Counted from the stretch's first letter, positions 1 to 8,721 are shown. The stretch is 64,000 bases of DNA from Symbiodinium natans (GCA_905221605.1 CAJNDS010000247.1:744138-808137), one strand, 5' to 3'. Notes: generated from the letters alone by a model not told the origin. Program-made: numbers and translations.

Positions 1-129
1 AGAGCTTAAACAGCTGCTTCAGGTTTGTAAGGTCCCCGACCAATCCCCACCTGTAGACTCGCCCATAGCACTCTGCTTATTGGCATCTCGGCAGAGCCCT
101 AAACCCTAACCCTGAACATGCCCAAGCAG

Positions 130-231
130 GAAAACTCCGACTCAGCCTGCATGTCCTTGGTTGCGTTTGGAGCTGATTTGACGTGGCCTTTAAGGCTTAA
201 CTGCTTGGGGCAAAGTTGTAGCAAGTTTCTG
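130..231 (+). CDS. Exon, unknown protein, bracketed by telomere-like tracts
   Basis: The frame runs open from the ATG at 118 to the TGA at 280 and reads ENSDSACMSLVAFGADLTWP after the AG at 128-129. A C-rich tract (CCCTAAACCCTAACC) ends just before it at about 112 and G-rich sequence (GGCTTTAGGTTCGGG) starts at 231, the bracketing seen at most exons here. I do not recognise the product. The donor is not certain; G|GGCTTTAGG near 231 is the likely zone. Confidence 0.4.
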
Positions 232-620
232 GGCTTTAGGTTCGGGTTTCGGAGTCCCGAATCTGATTCTTCTGCTTGCTGAAGCACTCCTTTTGCTTTC
301 TGGTCGCAACTTTCTGGTCTGTTTGCTGAATAATTATTTTTTTTGCCAGTTTTTGTTTACACCTCCGCCGCTTCCTGGGTTGCCCGCCTCCTGAAACCCT
401 GCTTTATAAGAAAGGCAGTGCTCATGATGCTAATCTGATTATGGAGAATTGCGGTCCCGCGTTTTGTCTTCATTATTTGTCTGAAAAATAATGTGACAGG
501 ACAGATGCGGCCCGGAAACAGTAAAGTGTTTCTTTCGGTTCTTTCGGGTTGCGTGAAAGCTCTAGAAGGCCCCAAGCCCTAGCTAAGCCCTAAACCCTAA
601 GCCCTTAATCCATTCGGCAG

Positions 621-711
621 GCGCGACGGTCCCCCACGGGAGCACATGCAGCTCAGTCTGCGCGCTGGGTGCCACGGCGGTGCCTCTGCGAGCGATGGGA
701 TCCCTCACCCG
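621..711 (+). CDS. Exon, unknown protein, bracketed by telomere-like tracts
   Basis: After CCCTAAACCCTAAGCCC (584-604) and an AG at 619-620, one frame stays open to the TAG at 724 and includes GPPREHMQLSLRAGCHGGAS. The donor would be CCCG|GTTTACGG at 711-712, immediately followed by TTTAGGG copies. The next putative intron is only about 85 bases and is itself a hairpin (TTTAGGG at 724-737 against CCCTGAACCCTC at 745-756). Family not recognised. Confidence 0.35.
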
Positions 712-939
712 GTTTACGGTTTTTAGGGTTTAGGGTTGTGGACCCTGAACCCTCAATCCTGACCCCAAATCTAAACCCTCAACTCTAGTCCCTCGGCCCT
801 CATATCCATGACCCTGTGCCTAAAACATCAAGTCTAAAGCATGGTGATGGCGCCTGTAAGAGGCCGTGCGCGTGAACACATTTTATAGGGTACATTAGAC
901 CCTTGCGTCCTTTAGACACAGCAGTTGCATGTGTCGAAA

Positions 940-1225
940 ACAGCGAGGGCTGTGGCGATTTTTTCACGAAAGTGCATATTCGCTCGAAGCCTGATAGGAT
1001 TTGGGGCGTTTTTCTTTTCAGGGGGGGGTATATTTTTTTAAGTTTTGGCACGCCTATTTTGCCCAAATCACGCTCTCGCCACAGCGCTGGCGCGATTTCA
1101 GAATTACTAGCGCTGAACTTTAAAATCGCCCCCTTTGGTTTGGGCTTTCTTTGTCCGTGAATTTGCTGAGACATTCCTGGCTTGAAATCGCGCAATGGCC
1201 ACAGCGTGGGCGCGTTTTGCGAAAG
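940..1225. repeat. Diverged GC-rich short repeat, three copies
   Basis: Related segments occur at about 940-975, 1064-1103 and 1180-1225. They share CCACAGCG(T/C)(T/G)GG, gCGCG or GCGATTTT, and CGAAAG elements, partly in inverted order. They lie between the C-rich tract ending near 795 and the long G-rich degenerate tract 1252-1660. Open frames exist on both strands (about 180 codons on the minus strand) but composition gives no clear winner, so I do not call a gene. Confidence 0.35.
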
Positions 1226-1251
1226 AACAACTAAGTTTCTGCCAATATATT

Positions 1252-1665
1252 TGTAAAGGTTTAGAGTTGCAGGTTTTGGGTGCAGGGTTTGGGCTTGCAC
1301 TGCTTCGACTGCTCCTTCGGGTTGAGGGTGCAAGGGTTTGGGCACTTTTGGGGTTTAGGCTCACGGGTTCAGGTTCAGAAGGGTTTCAGGGGTTGGTTGC
1401 AGTGCTCCCGCTTTTGGTGTTGTGCTGTAGTGTTGAGAGGGTGTAGGGTTTAGGGTTTCAGGTTCGGGTTGCACTGCTGCCACTGTTTCTGCTGCTTTGC
1501 TGTTGTGTTTATATAGGGTTTAGGGCTGAGGCTTTGGGGGTGTAAGGCTTAGGGTTCAAGGTTTAGGGTTTCAGGTTGCGCTGCTCCGGCTGCTCCTTTC
1601 GGGTTGAAGGTGCAGGGGTTTGGGATTACACGGCTGGGGCGTTTGGGGTTTAGGCTCACGAGTTT
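1252..1665. repeat. Degenerate G-rich telomere-like tract
   Basis: About 400 bases of irregular TTTAGGG relatives (GTTTAGGG, GTTCGGG, GTGTAGGG, GTTTGGG, TTGAGGG) are mixed with CTGCTNCTGCT-type spacers. There is no convincing exon. It has the G-rich orientation expected at an intron start on the + strand. Confidence 0.6.
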
Positions 1666-2007
1666 GCTGCCAAGGTGTAGATGGGGGGTACGAGTGCAGC
1701 ATCGGCACCAACACGGGCATAAGCGAACAGTTTCTAGGGGTACCTTAATATGGTCCCTCTTTAAAAGGCGCTGAAGTGTGGGCCCTTGGGTTGCAGCAGG
1801 GTATATAAGGGTATGTACGGGGTCCCCTTTTCACGGCCTATTTTTTGGGACCATCAGTTTCAAGACTTTAGTTCAGGGTTTAGGGCGTTTGCTTCAAGGT
1901 GTTAGGCCATTCAGGCTTATGCCTTGCAAGCTACGCCGCATGTTTAAACCTATCATTGATACACACGAGTACCCTTGTTCAGTCTCCTGGTAGGTTATAC
2001 TTGGGAA

Positions 2008-2127
2008 CCCTCATCCTAAACCGCCTGAACCCTTACAACCCTTATAGCCCTTAAGCCCTGAACCCCCTGAACCCTAGAACCCTTCAGCCCTAAGCCCTTA
2101 ACCCTAAAACTCGAACTCAACACCTCC
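2008..2127. repeat. Degenerate C-rich telomere-like tract
   Basis: A run of CCCTAAAC, CCCTGAAC and CCCTTAA variants ends at CCCGCAG (2131-2137). A short open stretch with PQLFGAGMGT before TAG follows and could be a small terminal exon. The tract has the C-rich orientation expected at an intron end. Confidence 0.6.
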
Positions 2128-2209
2128 AACCCGCAGAAGCTGCCCAGGTGCCCCCAGCTCTTCGGTGCCGGGATGGGCACCTAGTGGCCCCAGGCCCAAC
2201 CATGTCATT

Positions 2210-2382
2210 TTGGGCCGTTCCTCCTTAGACTAACAGCTCCTTCATAGGGATTACAATGGGGGTTAGTGGAATCCCTATTGAGGACTCTAGAATACTAAGA
2301 GTACTTAATAGGGATTATCATAGAGGGGTAGTAGAATCCCTATTTAGGAAGGTTCGTATAAGTGGGAAGATCCAAAATTCAA
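2210..2382. mobile_element. MITE family A, copy 1, with 8-base target duplication
   Basis: Inverted-repeat element starting TTGGGCCGTTCC and ending in a reverse-complement-like arm (GTATAAGTGGGAAGATCC). Identical 8-base flanks ATGTCATT lie at 2202-2209 and 2383-2390. Internal inverted blocks AATAGGGATTA and AATCCCTATT match the other family A copies near 16.4, 22.2, 30.9 and 54.4 kb. No coding capacity, so non-autonomous. An 8-base duplication is typical of hAT-type transposition. Confidence 0.65.
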
Positions 2383-2747
2383 ATGTCATTCATCGCAGCT
2401 GAGCACTGATGGGTATATGGTGTTTGCGTACCTTATGTATCTGTGACCTCCAATATCATGTCCGTGCATCTTGCGTATCTGTACATACGTGCCTATGTGT
2501 GGTTGTTCATGGCGAACGCATCATGGACGCTTACATGTGCTTGTTCCTGGACTTGCCACGCCATGTTTCTTGCAAAACTTTCAGGCCGCACCGGACCTTC
2601 CTAGTTGAATTCAGACCCTCAGAGGTGTCCTAGGAAAGGGATTCCGAGAGTTTTGGGGGTTAGGTGAAGTGCTGGGGCCAAAGCCCCTACTCAGGGCTCC
2701 TGCAGCTTTTAAGTATCGCGTGGAGATGAAGCGGATAGGGGGACCAG

Positions 2748-2890
2748 GTGGTTCATTGTGGTTCATTGTCTCGGCGAAGAGTTGAGGGCGACCGCCCTGA
2801 GAGAGGCTACTATCAGGAGTTCATCACTTCCACCATTACCACCTCCACCTTTACGCGCACGTCGGCAACCTCGACGCCCTCAGCTCAGCT
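2748..2890 (+). CDS. Thr/Ser-rich protein gene, exon with module 1
   Basis: Opens after an AG at 2746-2747 (GGGACCAG|GTGG) and stays in one frame through SRRRVEGDRPERGYYQEFI and then a Thr/Ser stretch, TSTITTSTFTRTSATSTPSA. Thr and Ser are written with mixed codons (act, acc, acg, tcc, tcg, tca), which is what synonymous drift in a selected Thr/Ser run looks like. This is the first of about nine such modules to 6.14 kb. Thr/Ser runs of this kind are typical of O-glycosylated surface or secreted proteins. The stop TAA near 2897 implies a donor before it. Another + frame is open across this region (2758-3186), so exon limits are uncertain. Confidence 0.45.
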
Positions 2891-2973
2891 TTATAGATAA
2901 GCTCCGGTATAGTCGTCTGACATCTCGGTTCCGGTATGACAACGAGTGGCTTGCTGTGCAGCTTGAAGGTCAG

Positions 2974-3017
2974 TCACCAGCCGTACAACCACCAGCATCT
3001 CGCACACGTCAACACAG
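2974..3017 (+). CDS. Thr/Ser-rich module 1b
   Basis: Follows GGTCAG (AG 2972-2973) and reads TSRTTTSISHTSTQAG-like sequence. It would end at ACACAG before GCGGGG, a GC-type donor of the kind known in dinoflagellates. An overlapping frame gives a His-rich and then hydrophobic reading (GGAWIMWPLILLLLDKFFFA), so the assignment rests on likeness to the neighbouring Thr/Ser modules. Confidence 0.3.
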
Positions 3018-3138
3018 GCGGGGCGTGGATCATGTGGCCTCTCATTTTGTTACTTCTAGACAAGTTCTTCTTTGCTTTTTCGCCTCCATTTCTCTGAATG
3101 ATGGGAAAGATGAGAATGATAATAGTAAGATGGTACCA

Positions 3139-3298
3139 AGATGGTACCAGGGGTTCGGAGTGACGGTCTGGCTATTCAAAAGGTGATATCCCGTGAAGCA
3201 GCAAGACCCTTAGCGGACAAGTCGTTGAGCATCACGACAGATGATTTCCACCTCGACGACATCAAGGACATCCTCCTCGCTACTGGGTCTACCTACGG
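3139..3298 (+). CDS. Exon with Thr/Ser module 2 or alternative acidic frame
   Basis: Two + frames compete. Starting after GACAG at 3240, the frame ISTSTTSRTSSSLLGLPTG continues the Thr/Ser theme and ends at a GT donor (CGG|GTAGTG, 3299). A second frame, open from the ATG at 3140, reads KVISREAARPLADKSLSITT followed by DDFHLDDIKDILLATGSTYG to a TAG at 3300 and looks like ordinary protein. Transcript evidence is needed to choose. Confidence 0.4.
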
Positions 3299-3545
3299 GT
3301 AGTGTATGATGTTCAAGAAAGCCGTGAAACCTGAATAGACGCTTGAAGATGTGGTTAGTCGGCTCGTGCTGCGGCACTGGCATTGAAATCATTCGTAAAG
3401 AAGGGTTGTGCAGATTGCCACATTGGGTATCAGAAGGACTCCGAAGGCCACACCCCACCCTCACTCCCCCTAGGGACCTTTGAAGCCGCTTAACCAGATG
3501 AAATATCCAAGCCCGAGGTTGACCCAGGCCCCAAAGCTACACAAG

Positions 3546-3643
3546 GTCCGTCACAAGCACATCCTCAGCAACCAGCACGGCCAGTGTGAGCACAACGACT
3601 ACGGCCAACCGATCCATCGAGGAGCACCGCTTTGAGACTTCGA
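3546..3643 (+). CDS. Thr/Ser-rich module 3
   Basis: After ACACAAG (AG 3544-3545), the frame reads SVTSTSSATSTASVSTTTTA and then a charged tail with SIEEHRFETSRAWE. It ends at CGAG before GGCTTGGGAGTTTAGGG, so a G-rich telomere-like tract (3650-3685) follows directly, as at other exon ends in the window. Confidence 0.45.
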
Positions 3644-4145
3644 GGGCTTGGGAGTTTAGGGTTTGGGGTTTAGGGCTTATTGCAGGGGTTTCGTAGGGTT
3701 GCGCTGAGTCGAGATCCCCTAGAGACAAATTACCTTCAGAGACCAAACCCCTTCGATCCCCTGTTGGGAAGTCAACGTCTCCTCAGATGGTTGAGTTGTG
3801 AGCGCATGAACGGCGAGAAGCACAGACAAAGTGCGCCCTTGAGCTCCCAACTGAAGGCACGACGGATGAGCAGGTAGTTCAAGTGTAAAAGGAGGTCAAA
3901 GACCCTAAGCCCGAAACCCGAGAATTCGGGTCTCTGGCAACTCTGAAGGCCCAGCAAGTCTTAAATGTGGACTGCGGTGTAGCACCTTACCCCGCTATAG
4001 TCGCTATATTTCGCCTAAACCCTATACGTCCAAACCCTAAACTCCAACAATGTGCTGGCTCTGGGCCTACGCCTGAATTTACTTCATCACGAGGTACAGA
4101 AGCCGAAACCTGGCAGCCTTAAGCCTAGTTAAGCAATCTGAGTAG

Positions 4146-4232
4146 GCCCCTTGGGATGTTTCGCATTTCCCTCATTGGGTTTGAGAGGATCACGTTTAGG
4201 AGTGTTTTTCAGAGGGCTTTAAGGGGCCATCC
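4146..4232. repeat. Dispersed repeat family K, copy 1
   Basis: Segment containing GGGTTTGAGAGGATCA and GGGGCCATCCTAG. It is about three-quarters alike to 58498-58583 in the same orientation. It has no coding frame and no clear inverted ends; probably a degraded non-autonomous element. Confidence 0.5.
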
Positions 4233-4309
4233 TAGCAACCCTTAATGCGCGACTTGAGTTATGTAGCCGCCCCAAACCATGAGTCCCAGAGCACAAGCCT
4301 GAATGCTAG

Positions 4310-4393
4310 GAGACCACAACCACCTCGGCAACAACGGGCACTACTTCAGTGGGTCCCTTGGCAGAGCATGCTCCGAACAACCATCCTCACAAG
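4310..4393 (+). CDS. Thr/Ser-rich module 4, well-bounded exon
   Basis: The clearest bounded exon of this gene: GCTAG|GAGACC at 4310 and CACAAG|GTGTCC at 4393-4394 give 84 bases, exactly 28 codons. It reads ETTTTSATTGTTSVGPLAEH and ends PNNHPHK. Phase is 0 at both ends, so the exon could be duplicated or skipped without a frameshift. That suits a repetitive Thr/Ser spacer built by exon duplication. Confidence 0.5.
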
Positions 4394-4599
4394 GTGTCCG
4401 GAAACTTGGCAGGAAGACCAGGTTTGAATCGGGGACCAACAGGCCACATAAACATACAGCTCCTATCACCAGGGATCTGCGCCCACCGCCCAGGCTTTGA
4501 AGGAAGGAGCTATCTCAACTATATGCGAGCATGGGCATCTCTTGTTAGTGTGTCGGGCTCATTTTAGGGGTATCATGGAGTGCGAAGTGCAAGAGACAA

Positions 4600-4770
4600 A
4601 GAATGCGATAAGGATCACACTGATTGCAAGGGCCACGAGTGCGATCAAACAAGCCCGAAACTACAAGCCTGTCAGGGGCAGAGGTCCGAGGGCCACAACG
4701 AAGACGAGCCCAAAAGCGCATGGCATAAGAATCTGTGGAGCGTACGGCTTCCATGAAGCGTCAGTTTTCT
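4600..4770 (+). CDS. Basic exon of the Thr/Ser-rich gene
   Basis: The frame, open from 4497 to 5033, reads ATSAIKQARNYKPVRGRGPR followed by ATTKTSPKAHGIRICGAYGF. It is basic with a short Thr/Lys stretch. It lies between Thr/Ser modules 4 and 4c in the same strand. The boundaries are not resolved. Confidence 0.35.
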
Positions 4771-4820
4771 TCTTTTCTTCTGATCCTATGGCACCGTGGC
4801 CACGCGAGCAAAGGCTCCAG

Positions 4821-4880
4821 CACTTCATCGACGAAGACCCTGACAAGCACCCTATCAAGCACTACAGCCGCAATCTTAGT
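4821..4880 (+). CDS. Thr/Ser-rich module 4c
   Basis: After GGCTCCAG (AG 4819-4820), one frame reads STSSTKTLTSTLSSTTAAIL to a TGA at about 4885. A second frame (REQRLQHFIDEDPDKHPIKH) is also open and protein-like. I prefer the Thr/Ser frame because eight neighbouring segments have the same property at the same kind of AG boundary. Confidence 0.35.
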
Positions 4881-4963
4881 CTGAATTCCGGGGCTTTTTT
4901 TGAGAGCCAGTGCTGCGATTTCAGTTCTGACGGGCTTTCTGCTCTTTGCTTGGTGGAGGCCAG

Positions 4964-5024
4964 CTTCACTTCAACGATGTCCACAAGCAGCTCTACGTCG
5001 CAATCGTCCACAAACTCATCTGGG
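4964..5024 (+). CDS. Thr/Ser-rich module 5
   Basis: Bounded by GGCCAG (AG 4962-4963) and CATCTGG|GGTGCC (GT 5025-5026). Reads FTSTMSTSSSTSQSSTNSSG. An alternative frame (HFNDVHKQLYVAIVHKLIWG) is open further downstream, so the frame choice depends on the module pattern. Confidence 0.4.
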
Positions 5025-5136
5025 GTGCCATGACTGCATCCGCTCATGCGAGCAACGCGGTCTTGCTCTTCACGGAATGCGCAGTAGGTCAGTTAGGGGT
5101 TTCTAAACCGTAATCAGAAGCAGTGCGCGGTTCCAG

Positions 5137-5213
5137 GTCAATACCTCGGGGCAGGAAGTCGTGAGCACGACTGCAACAGCCACGTCTTCCACTGCCAGCA
5201 ATTTGGAATGCAG
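5137..5213 (+). CDS. Thr/Ser-rich module 6
   Basis: After GGTTCCAG (AG 5135-5136), the frame reads VNTSGQEVVSTTATATSSTA and ends near GAATGCAG. The rival frame QYLGAGSREHDCNSHVFHCQ stays open to 5287. The boundary type and Thr/Ser content match modules 1 to 7. Confidence 0.4.
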
Positions 5214-5550
5214 GAGTGTTTGATGGTGTTTGCTTCGGAAGTCGGCAGACCCACTCGAGCCTTGAAACAAGGCTGGTTTCTTTCTTAGTGTATTCTTTAT
5301 AGTTACAAAAGGTCTGTCGGCGACTACTGGCATCAGAAACCTACAGGTGCTACGAGGCATGCGACCAACCCACTAGACTACCTTTTCTTTGTGACCCTGA
5401 ACTCTGAACCTTCTGAAAGCAATGTTGGGCCCAAATCCTAAGCTTTACACACCCTCTCAGCTGTGGTGTGGGAGTGGGACTGTCGGGTGGTAGGCCCAGG
5501 ATTCCCAGGATGCCATCTCACGATTTGGAAGCGTGTGCCTTTCTGGTGCA

Positions 5551-5672
5551 CCAGACCCTGAACCCTAAACCCTGAACCCTTAACCCCTTAACCCTTAACC
5601 CCCAAAAAAGCCTAACCCCAGACCCTAAACCCCTATCCCCAAAAAACCCTTAGCCTCGAAGCCCCAAACCCC
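5551..5672. repeat. C-rich telomere-like tract
   Basis: CCCTGAAC, CCCTAAAC and CCCTTAACC copies followed by AAAAAACCC variants. It sits between Thr/Ser modules 6 and 7 in the orientation of an intron end. The next 60 bases (VPMSHLATHAWLLRACLRPR in frame 5675) may be a small exon. Confidence 0.6.
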
Positions 5673-6049
5673 ACTTGGTGCCTATGAGTCACCTCGCAAC
5701 CCACGCGTGGCTCCTGCGCGCGTGTCTTCGGCCCCGGATGGAGGGATGGCTCCTTACGCCCTACCTAGTGAGTCCTAAAAAGGCTTTATGGTTCATAGAC
5801 CTCACAGGGGCTAGAACCACATACCTTAGCAGGAAGTATAGTAGTATAGCGCACATGGCCCAGTCCCTATCTCACTCACCCTTAAACTGTGCCCGCGGCT
5901 GTGCACTGTACGCTTTATAAGCCCATGATTGCAACATGTCTCCCAGCCAGGCCCGTGCGCGTGTGGATATTTCCTATTCCCACAGTGGGTTGAGGCAGAC
6001 AAAAACATAGGAATGTTGGGCTCATGGGGTCTGTTCATGGTCAACCAAG

Positions 6050-6139
6050 GCACAACAGCAACTACCAGCACCACCCAAACTTCGACATCCTCAACTACGC
6101 TCACCACGGCAACAGAGCTGAAGCAGTTGTTGGCCCAGG
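6050..6139 (+). CDS. Thr/Ser-rich module 7
   Basis: The frame is open from 5929 to 6162. After CAACCAAG (AG 6048-6049) it reads TTATTSTTQTSTSSTTLTTA and then ELKQLLAQG. In this frame the second codon base is almost always C while the third varies freely, which favours the Thr/Ser reading over the His/Asn-rich and Val-rich shadow frames. A GC donor (CCCAGG|GCGC) is possible at 6140. Confidence 0.5.
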
Positions 6140-6250
6140 GCGCTCTCAACCCCAAACCCTAGTTAACCTTCGGCGAAAGCTTTTCGGGGAATGTCTCATT
6201 GAGTTTGGTTGCATTAGGGGGCACAGGCGTGAAGCCCAAATCTCCTGAAG

Positions 6251-6405
6251 GTCCTGCATGTCTCATCTTGGGGTAGTGGATCTACGTCGTTCTCTGCTTT
6301 ACTCGACCCAGCCAGTTCTTGTGAAAAAGCACTTGCCAGCAAACGCCAAGACGCCTGTATCTCTTGAGAGTTCGACTGGACCGTGCTTTGACATCTCTGT
6401 TTTGG
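6251..6405 (+). CDS. Exon 5' of the family F intron, unknown domain
   Basis: After CTGAAG (AG 6249-6250), the frame reads SHLGVVDLRRSLLYSTQPVL and continues to SSTGPCFDISVL. It ends TTTTGG|GTAATA, where the donor is the first bases of the MITE F copy. It ends with one codon base left over, and the next exon starts in the matching phase, so the joined frame stays open to a TGA at 6699. It probably belongs to the Thr/Ser-rich gene upstream, though the join to module 7 is not resolved. Confidence 0.55.
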
Positions 6406-6519
6406 GTAATATAGGGGTCGGAAGAATTACTAATAATATTCCCTGATGGTCCTTTATAAATCTACTACTACAATAGCCCCGCCCAAAACCAATGCTAATT
6501 ATTCAGGCCCCTATATTAG
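6406..6519. mobile_element. MITE family F, copy 1, acting as an intron (introner)
   Basis: 114 bases with inverted ends GTAATATAGGGGTCGG and GGCCCCTATATTAG. The first two bases are GT and the last two AG. Removal joins the exon ending at 6405 to the exon starting at 6520 with phase kept. A second arm pair (AGAATTACTAAT and GCTAATTATTC) lies inside. Related copies are at 53232-53333 and, in opposite orientation, 41952-42055. Confidence 0.65.
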
Positions 6520-6701
6520 CCAGTTATGGCCAGCAGGTGACGGTGACACTTCCGCTGGACTTGCCGCCCAGCTTCAGCTGCGCCCGAACGCCCGAGCTGC
6601 AGCTGGAAGTCTCAGGCTCTCGCACTGTTACTTCACAGCTATGCTCTGGAAACAGGGTTTTGGGATGCATCATGGTCGTGGTCAGCCCAGCTGAAACGTG
6701 A
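6520..6701 (+). CDS. C-terminal exon following the family F intron
   Basis: Reads SYGQQVTVTLPLDLPPSFSC, then TPELQLEVSGSRTVTSQLCS, then GCIMVVVSPAET and TGA. It has 60 open codons in the phase set by the upstream exon. The alternating hydrophobic/polar pattern suggests a beta-sandwich extracellular domain, which would fit a Thr/Ser-rich surface protein, but I cannot name a family. Confidence 0.55.
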
Positions 6702-6772
6702 AATGTGCCCCACACCGATCCTTCATCCCTGGAACTTCCCTTCATGGCATGGGCGTTCTGAAAGACTCCGGC

Positions 6773-6890
6773 ATATGGGGGTTTAGGATTTTAGGGGTAC
6801 CTTACTCTCACTGGGTCCTTTTTTTTAAGGGAATCCTACTACTTGGGGGTCTGTTTTCGGGGTCCCCTGTTTTCGGGCACCCCCCATATT
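6773..6890. mobile_element. MITE family D, copy 1
   Basis: Ends ATATGGGGGTTTAGG and CGGGCACCCCCCATAT form an inverted repeat. Inside are GGGGTACC and GGGGTCCCC blocks shared with copies near 16.2, 29.0, 29.3, 30.0, 38.3, 42.4 and 60.1 kb. No coding sequence. Confidence 0.6.
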
Positions 6891-6906
6891 GGCTGCCCCG
6901 ATGCAG

Positions 6907-6996
6907 CTTGACCCCATGGTCAGGGCAGTTTCACTCTGGAGGAGCACCAACTGGTCACCCAGAAGCATGCAGCATGCTATGGCCGCAGGATGCAAG
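6907..6996 (+). CDS. Exon next to MITE D, frame uncertain
   Basis: Starts after GATGCAG just downstream of the MITE. One frame from 6907 reads LDPMVRAVSLWRSTNWSPRS. Another, from CAG at 6921-6923, reads GSFTLEEHQLVTQKHAACYG. Both look like protein; the second has the more even composition. Unknown family. Confidence 0.35.
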
Positions 6997-7268
6997 TTTT
7001 GGGGTTTGCGCATGTTTGCGCCGTAGGTTGGCTCAGTAGATTTCACGAAGTTGTCAGGTAGGATTTCAGGCCTACAGGGTTGCAGGTTGCACCTGAAGCT
7101 CTCACTCCACTATAGCGGCCTCGAGCCATTTGCGGCTTAGGTGAGGTTGAGGGCTTCTTTGCATTCAGGACTCCGAGTGCTTTGAGGCTGCCCGTAAACA
7201 CCCTTTCATCTTCAGGTCAGGGTTCTCATGAGGCACGACATCTAAAAGGCTTCCTGCGTTATTGCTAG

Positions 7269-7372
7269 CTTGCTGGCGAACGCCTGGCGATCCTAGGGAC
7301 CATGGCGCGCCCTCCTGGCAAAGCCCGAATCCTTGGAGGAAGTCCTGCGTCATCAACTCCCCCAGACTGGCT
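7269..7372 (+). CDS. Exon, unknown protein
   Basis: After TTGCTAG (AG 7267-7268), the frame reads LAGERLAILGTMARPPGKAR, then ILGGSPASSTPPDWLF. It is basic with a Pro/Ser tail. The opposite strand is also open (62 codons, 7165-7356), which lowers certainty. Confidence 0.35.
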
Positions 7373-7506
7373 TTTCCCCCCCGCTATCCCCCGCTTTTGC
7401 TTTCTCAGGGGGGGTTCCTATTGCCCGAGATCCAAGAGTGGGCCCTTATACCTTACCCTTAACCAAAAAGCCTAGACCCTAAACAACCTTTCTACCTTAA
7501 GTTCAG

Positions 7507-7615
7507 AGGTGCCGTGGCGGCTGCTTTGTCCACGCCCTTTGGTGTCGGACTTGCTGTGGCTTTCCAACTGTCAGGAGAGACCCGCCACAGGAAGCGCTTC
7601 ACCCAAAACCGTTGA
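7507..7615 (+). CDS. Hydrophobic exon resembling a ZIP metal-transporter helix
   Basis: After TTCAG (7505-7506), the frame reads GAVAAALSTPFGVGLAVAFQ followed by a basic tail ETRHRKRFTQNR and TGA at 7613. A hydrophobic helix with the order small-residue, STP, G-x-G resembles the transmembrane helix after the metal-binding helix in ZIP (zinc/iron permease) proteins. The match is to one helix only, so this is a suggestion and not an identification. A C-rich tract (7445-7495) precedes it. Confidence 0.4.
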
Positions 7616-7667
7616 GCCAACTCAGGTGACTGCTGTGTGGGTCTAGGATCTTGTTGTTGCTAGTTCC

Positions 7668-7862
7668 GTGCCCATGCCACAACTCGTGCCGCGTTTTGGT
7701 CGGGGTCGGGGGCGCGGGGGAGGGCAGTGGTGTGGTCAGGGCCAGTCAGGGCGTGTAGGGCGTGTAGCGAGTGCTACACTAAACGCAGGGACTCCCACAA
7801 AACACAGGGCAACTCTTGCAAAGAGCTGCACCCTGGGCCGTGGTCCGATATTGTTAGGCTAG
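7668..7862 (+). CDS. Gly/Arg-rich reading frame (RGG-like)
   Basis: 64-codon frame containing RFGRGRGRGGGQWCGQGQSG, similar to RGG boxes of RNA-binding proteins. The Gly/Arg run comes from a G-rich sequence and could be a by-product of base composition. No splice context supports it strongly. Confidence 0.25.
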   Translation: MPMPQLVPRFGRGRGRGGGQWCGQGQSGRVGRVASATLNAGTPTKHRATLAKSCTLGRGPILLG

Positions 7863-8343
7863 TTGTTAGCTGCTAAGTGTCTTGGTCATTCAAATCGCCC
7901 TTGTCTTATCGGCTGTGGCGTCAGCTGTTGTGCCATCCGGGTGGCCTGCACCACATCACTTCTCGACATTTCCTGCATGGTTTTATGCTCCTGTCTTTCT
8001 CACAACTCACTCAATCACTTGACCTACTCTTCCTTGCACATGAGCTCCGTGTGTCGCATTTTTCGGTTCAGTGATCTTACAGCTTATAGCTGATTTCTAG
8101 CTCAGTACAGGAGCGCTGATGCTGACCACAGGGCACAAGCTGCCGGAAGGCAGGGGCAGCTTTCTACATGCTCTTTTGACTGCCATCACTTGGCTATCAT
8201 AATGTCAGCTTCAGCGCACCCTGATGGTCTTCGGCGAACTGCTGCACCCTGATCTCCCAGGGCATGCTAGGACGGATGGGACCTCGAATGCCTCCCTCGC
8301 ATTGTGCGGTTTAGGCTCTAGGCCTTAGAGTTCAGGGTTGCAG

Positions 8344-8537
8344 GGGCACACGGCGGCCAGCACAACCATGGTTCCAAGGAGCACCTTTACGTCAGGCTTC
8401 GGGTTGTGAGGGTCGACATTTACAGAAGCCACCGAAGAAGCTCTTCCACGCGTGAGGCAGATGGCAGTGGGGCCCCGCGGCCACTCTTCATGATGGCCTT
8501 GGCATCACGCAGGCTGCGGAAGCGCAACTTTTCGTAG
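8344..8537 (+). CDS. Exon, basic protein of unknown family
   Basis: Opens after GGGTTGCAG and runs 64 codons to TAG at 8535 with GGQHNHGSKEHLYVRLRVVR and later LFMMALASRRLRKRNFS. A C-rich tract follows at 8722-8757. A second frame from 8445 (ATEEALPRVRQMAVGPRG) is also open. Confidence 0.35.
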
Positions 8538-8721
8538 TGGCTTATGCAGTGTTGCTGTGCTTTGCTACATGATGTCCCCTTTTCATATCACGAAGTACAA
8601 GCAAAGTATCAGCCCTACAAGAAGGGGGAATCCAAGCAGTTCATCGTGAGAGCCAGGAGGGCCTAGGTCCGAAGCTTGATCAGCTCCCATGCGCTGCCCC
8701 GGAGATCGCCATCTTGGTAAA

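Noticed and set aside
4421..4445. tRNA T-arm-like sequence GGTTTGAATC, also GTTCGAATC at 58440
   Set aside because: No matching acceptor, D or anticodon stems in the surrounding 80 bases.
2817..6139. His/Asn-rich and Val-rich frames over the Thr/Ser modules
   Set aside because: In these frames the variable base falls in the first codon position and the fixed bases in positions two and three, the opposite of normal codon drift. The Thr/Ser frame puts the variation at the third base.
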